NCBI GenBank assembly: GCA_949318235.1
Contig: OX439129.1
Span: forward strand, 23,595,210 to 23,659,209
Direction: 5' to 3'
DNA from: Ecdyonurus torrentis
Taxonomy: Eukaryota; Arthropoda; Insecta; Ephemeroptera; Heptageniidae
Length of the DNA: 64,000 nt
A program made the translations under genes and the position numbers. The notes below the pieces were generated by a model. The model saw nothing but the letters and a program-made list of their open reading frames with translations. It was not told where the DNA came from and made no database searches. Position 1 is the stretch's first letter. The number at the start of each line of letters is the position of its first letter. Of this stretch, positions 61,087-64,000 are shown piece after piece.

Positions 61087-61090
<4 letters not shown>
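60901..61090. mobile_element. Hairpin MITE inserted in (AT)n
   Basis: The arms are 58 bp long (60901-60958 and 61033-61090), start GATGCTTACCCGTCGAAGTG and differ at a single base. The 74-bp centre includes a direct repeat of CTACACTTTACAAATT from the arm and the GC-rich block ACGCGTAGAAGCGCCAAACG. AT arrays abut both ends, so the unit probably inserted into an AT microsatellite. The four overlapping frames here are by-products of the palindrome. Confidence 0.85.

Positions 61091-61091
<1 letters not shown>

Positions 61092-61144
<53 letters not shown>
61092..61144. repeat. (AT)n microsatellite, right of the hairpin MITE
   Basis: An AT array of about 53 bases. Confidence 0.97.
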
Positions 61145-61147
<3 letters not shown>

Positions 61148-62302
61148 GTGTGAAGAGCAAAATGTTATAATTTTTCTTTATTTTAGACTTTTATAGAAGA
61201 CAATTTAATAGGCTGAAATAAGATAAAAAAAGTCTTATGGTTCGGAAAAGTCAAAGAAATGTAAAATGTTTAAAAATATACGTAAAAAGAAATACAACAA
61301 AAGAAAATGTTTTAATTGGCTCTTGTAAATAAAAAAAAATAAAAAAAATGAAATGTTGTATTTTTTCTTATTAAACATCAAAAATAAGCAGAGGTTTCAT
61401 TTCTCGTCATTAAGTAATGAAAAAATATGATAGAAAGTTGTGTTGATATCAAAAAATATAATATATCAAAAGAATCATTATTTTACGTTGTTTTTGGTCT
61501 TTCGATGTTTCAAAGTATCAATAGAATTCGAGTAGATAAATATAAAAACAAATATGGCAACAACAAAATATAGTCAAAATCACGAAGCTAAATATATTAT
61601 AAAATGTTATAATTTGCAAATATTATTATTATATATCTCTTATAACTTTATATATAATTGGAATATCACATCTAGTTTACATTGTAAAAGAATAATAATA
61701 ATAAAATTATATTAAATTTTCTAAGAATATACTTGTTATGTACAAATTTCTATAAAATTAATATAAAAGGATAAAACTATTACAAAAGTATAAGAACAAG
61801 ATGCTAAATGTAAATGTTACCAAAGAAATTAAACTTATTTTCCATATTTATAATGCATATATGCAGCAACTTTTTGATTGATACATTTAATTTCAAATTT
61901 GAACAGTTTAAAATACTTACATAAAATTATGCTTATTTAAATATGTTTATATAATTATATTACCCAATGTAACTTGAAAATGTATAATTATAACACAATT
62001 TTTAATTTCAAAACTCTTGAATAACCTTCGTAAAAAGTGAGACTTTTGATGTATAACGCTGCTAAACCTAAAAGTTTTGATTTGTATTAATATCACCGTG
62101 AATGAATATTGATATAACGGGGAATTTTAGTCTTTGATTTTAATAATTCAGGTAAAATTATGAGTTTCTTATTTATATAAAATTCAAAGTATGTAGATTT
62201 TAATATAATATTGCTTTTTAGTGTGTAAATATTTCTCTCATAAAGTAATATTGCTTTACTTTTGACAACTTTGGGATATAAATTAAATTGAGAGAAAGTG
62301 AG

Positions 62303-62345
<43 letters not shown>

Positions 62346-62600
62346 CAGTCGTATACGCTTCGCTGAACAAAATCCATTCACTAAACATGATGTTAATATC
62401 ATGCGCATATTGATTGTACGTCATATATTTCAATGAATAAACTAGAAAAGCGAATAAATTTTTGCTTAAAACGTAGTAACGCCAATAAGTACACGTGTCC
62501 AACTTCTATAATTACATATTAACATCAATTTTATGAGATAAGAGATTCCTACAAATTTCAGGTGAATTTATAACGTGTTTAAATAACGTATACGTGATGT
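61145..62600. other. Gene-free AT-rich DNA
   Basis: No exon recognised. The only structured feature is (GA)n at 62311-62342, preceded by GAGTGTGTGTGAGAG. Confidence 0.55.
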
Positions 62601-62653
62601 GATAAGTTGATAAGTGGTAAGTTGATAAGTTGATAAGTGGTAAGTTGATAAGT
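62601..62653 (+). repeat. 23-bp tandem repeat (2.3 units)
   Basis: The unit, itself built of three GATAAGT-like submotifs (GATAAGTT, GATAAGTG, GTAAGTT), occurs at 62601-62623 and 62624-62646 and partly at 62647-62653. Confidence 0.85.
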
Positions 62654-62949
62654 CATCACTGATAACGTGATTGTTATTTATTATTCTATACACGGCTATA
62701 ATTCATGCAATTGTCACTTTGTCCAATAAAAATAATAATTACCATGTCCTAAGCCTTGTCATTTTCAAATTATCCTATAGTTGGGGATTTCTTTTTGTTT
62801 TTTCTTCTTCATGAGCGTGATCTTCTATTGCAATTCCGTGTTATTTCGTTGCTTTCGAAGATACAAAATGAATCTGTTTTACCTTTTAAGAAATTGTATC
62901 ACTAACAAAAGTAGCATTTTTTACAAAAACTGTTTTCTTGTATAATATA

Positions 62950-62950
<1 letters not shown>

Positions 62951-62993
<43 letters not shown>
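62951..62993. repeat. (AT)n microsatellite
   Basis: An AT array of about 43 bases, 80 bases left of the tRNA-bearing palindrome. Confidence 0.95.
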
Positions 62994-62996
<3 letters not shown>

Positions 62997-63070
62997 TAAA
63001 CTTCAAATGATATAGTTTTCCTTCACTACACATAGTGTAGATCAGAACTCCACGAGATGGCGATATTTGT

Positions 63071-63149
63071 ATCAAAGTATAATATATAAATATTTGAAAA
63101 TATTTATCTAGCACTATAACACCATCTGAGACGAATCATATAAATGCAA
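63071..63149 (+). repeat. Left arm of a perfect 79-bp inverted repeat
   Basis: Exactly complementary to 63247-63325 by direct comparison. The outer 50 bases are the same dispersed segment seen at about 22820-22870. The inner part (ACCATCTGAGACGAATCATA) is found only here. Confidence 0.9.
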
Positions 63150-63165
63150 ATAAAGTCAAACAGTT

Positions 63166-63169
63166 AAAA
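63166..63169 (-). terminator. RNA polymerase III terminator (T4)
   Basis: On the minus strand TTTT lies a few bases after the tRNA-like 3' end, the standard pol III stop signal. Confidence 0.5.
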
Positions 63170-63184
63170 GGGACGACGGCGGCC

Positions 63185-63195
63185 GGAATCGAACC
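63185..63195 (-). promoter_or_regulatory. Pol III box B
   Basis: GGTTCGATTCC matches the box B consensus GGTTCGANTCC exactly. Confidence 0.75.
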
Positions 63196-63227
63196 GACAA
63201 CCTTTGGATTTGCGCTCCACTGCTCTG

Positions 63228-63239
63228 ACCATTGAGCTA
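63228..63239 (-). promoter_or_regulatory. Pol III box A
   Basis: TAGCTCAATGGT fits the box A consensus TRGCNNAGYNGG except for one position (A for G). Spacing to box B is normal for a tRNA without an intron. Confidence 0.65.
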
Positions 63240-63246
63240 CAGCGAC

Positions 63247-63325
63247 TTGCATTTATATGATTCGTCTCAGATGGTGTTATAGTGCTAGATAAATATTTTC
63301 AAATATTTATATATTATACTTTGAT
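63247..63325 (-). repeat. Right arm of the perfect 79-bp inverted repeat
   Basis: Exact complement of 63071-63149. It starts directly at the 5' end of the tRNA-like unit and runs into an (AT)n array at its far end. Confidence 0.9.
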
Positions 63326-63335
63326 ATATATATAT

Positions 63336-63428
<93 letters not shown>
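63326..63428. repeat. (AT)n microsatellite, lightly interrupted
   Basis: An AT array of about 100 bases adjoining the right arm of the palindrome. Confidence 0.95.
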
Positions 63429-63430
<2 letters not shown>

Positions 63431-64000
63431 ATATATATCTCATATATATATATAAATAAATAAAATTATATATATATAATATCCCTCACAAATTATCAAC
63501 TTTTTAATCTTAAATTCATTAAATTTTATCTTGTAGAAAAAGGAATCTTTTTAATAATCTGTCAAAGTTAAATTAAAATGCTTCAAAGAATTAATAAAAA
63601 ATAATAATAATGCTGCTTTGAAAGCTGTTTATCAAAACGCTTGCTTATTCATGTATACTCCAAACTCCAAACATAATGATAAAAAAGCTAAATGAAACGT
63701 TTAATATTTCCATATTATCGAACTCTAATTGCCAATCAAATGGTTGAATACACCGAATTTTCAGGGGATAAAATATTTAACAGTTTAAAACAAACATATT
63801 TTCAAGGAGATTTTTATTTTATTATTTTTTTTTTTTTGCTAATTATTTTTGTATTTATTATTATAAAAAGCGATTGACGAGTAAAAGAAAATATATAATA
63901 TTTTTAAATTATTAAAAAATTAATTATTTTAGAAACATGAATTATATATAAAATTACAGTGCCATCTTTCTTTTTACTAACATTTACTTTTAAATTAATT
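63429..64000. other. Gene-free AT-rich DNA to the window end
   Basis: No exon recognised. The 61-codon frame at 63692-63877 ends in AT-driven hydrophobic residues and is not assigned. Confidence 0.5.

Larger units (their letters stand above)
63174..63246 (-). tRNA. tRNA-like unit, anticodon GCA (Cys-type), imperfect acceptor
   Basis: The 73 bases fold as a canonical cloverleaf: 7-nt acceptor strand, TA, D stem GCTC/GAGC with an 8-nt loop, 4-bp anticodon stem TGGA/TCCA, 5-nt variable loop, and T stem GTCGG/CCGGC with loop TTCGATT. The 7-nt anticodon loop GCGCAAA places GCA at positions 34-36. Box A (TAGCTCAATGGT) and box B (GGTTCGATTCC) are intact and a T4 terminator follows. Against a normal gene, the acceptor stem has only four Watson-Crick pairs, one G-T and two mismatches, position 33 is C rather than the near-universal T, and pair 27-43 is G-A. 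The 5' end abuts one arm of a perfect 79-bp inverted repeat. It may be a tRNA pseudogene, the head of a tRNA-derived SINE, or a captured tRNA. Confidence 0.55.

Overview
This is about 64 kb of very AT-rich (roughly three quarters A+T or more, by eye) eukaryotic nuclear DNA, almost certainly from an insect or a close arthropod relative. The only secure protein-coding piece is the last coding exon of an allatostatin-A/galanin-type G-protein-coupled receptor at the left edge (1-279, + strand, 5'-incomplete). There is no bacterial-style gene packing and no operon, CRISPR array or rRNA. Very long dinucleotide microsatellites and poly(A)/poly(T) runs dominate the rest.

Layout: 1-770 holds the receptor exon and its 3' flank, which contains a TATA-like box, a consensus splice donor and an AATAAA. 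From 770 to 18.6 kb there is gene-poor DNA with small palindromic transposon derivatives (MITEs) at 6.0, 6.4, 12.2-12.8, 13.3 and 14.2 kb. From 18.7 to 25.6 kb there is a stratified set of transposons. One TTAA-flanked MITE lies at 18.7 kb. A second, at 20.9 kb, is split by a 4,313-bp element with perfect 31-bp terminal inverted repeats and an 8-bp target duplication. That element carries a roughly 2-kb internal palindrome. From 28.9 to 30.7 kb there is a palindromic MITE with two TGACGTCA sites, then a 1.3-kb element with repeated subterminal motifs.

From 34.6 to 44.4 kb a block of about 4.67 kb occurs twice on either side of a 200-N gap. The copies appear identical except for dinucleotide repeat lengths, so this is most likely an assembly or haplotype duplication. 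From 44.4 to 64 kb there is more gene-poor DNA with MITEs at 50.0, 54.1, 56.4, 57.6 and 60.9 kb. A GC-rich island at 48.1 kb on the minus strand may be an exon. A 73-nt tRNA-like unit at 63.2 kb has box A, box B and a T4 terminator, and sits inside a perfect 79-bp inverted repeat.

Across the window the octamer TGACGTCA recurs in several apparently unrelated transposon families, and this is the most interesting cross-cutting pattern. No transposase, reverse transcriptase or other mobile-element protein could be recognised, so all mobile elements here appear non-autonomous. Nearly all remaining open frames are translations of (AT)n, (GA)n or poly(A) tracts.
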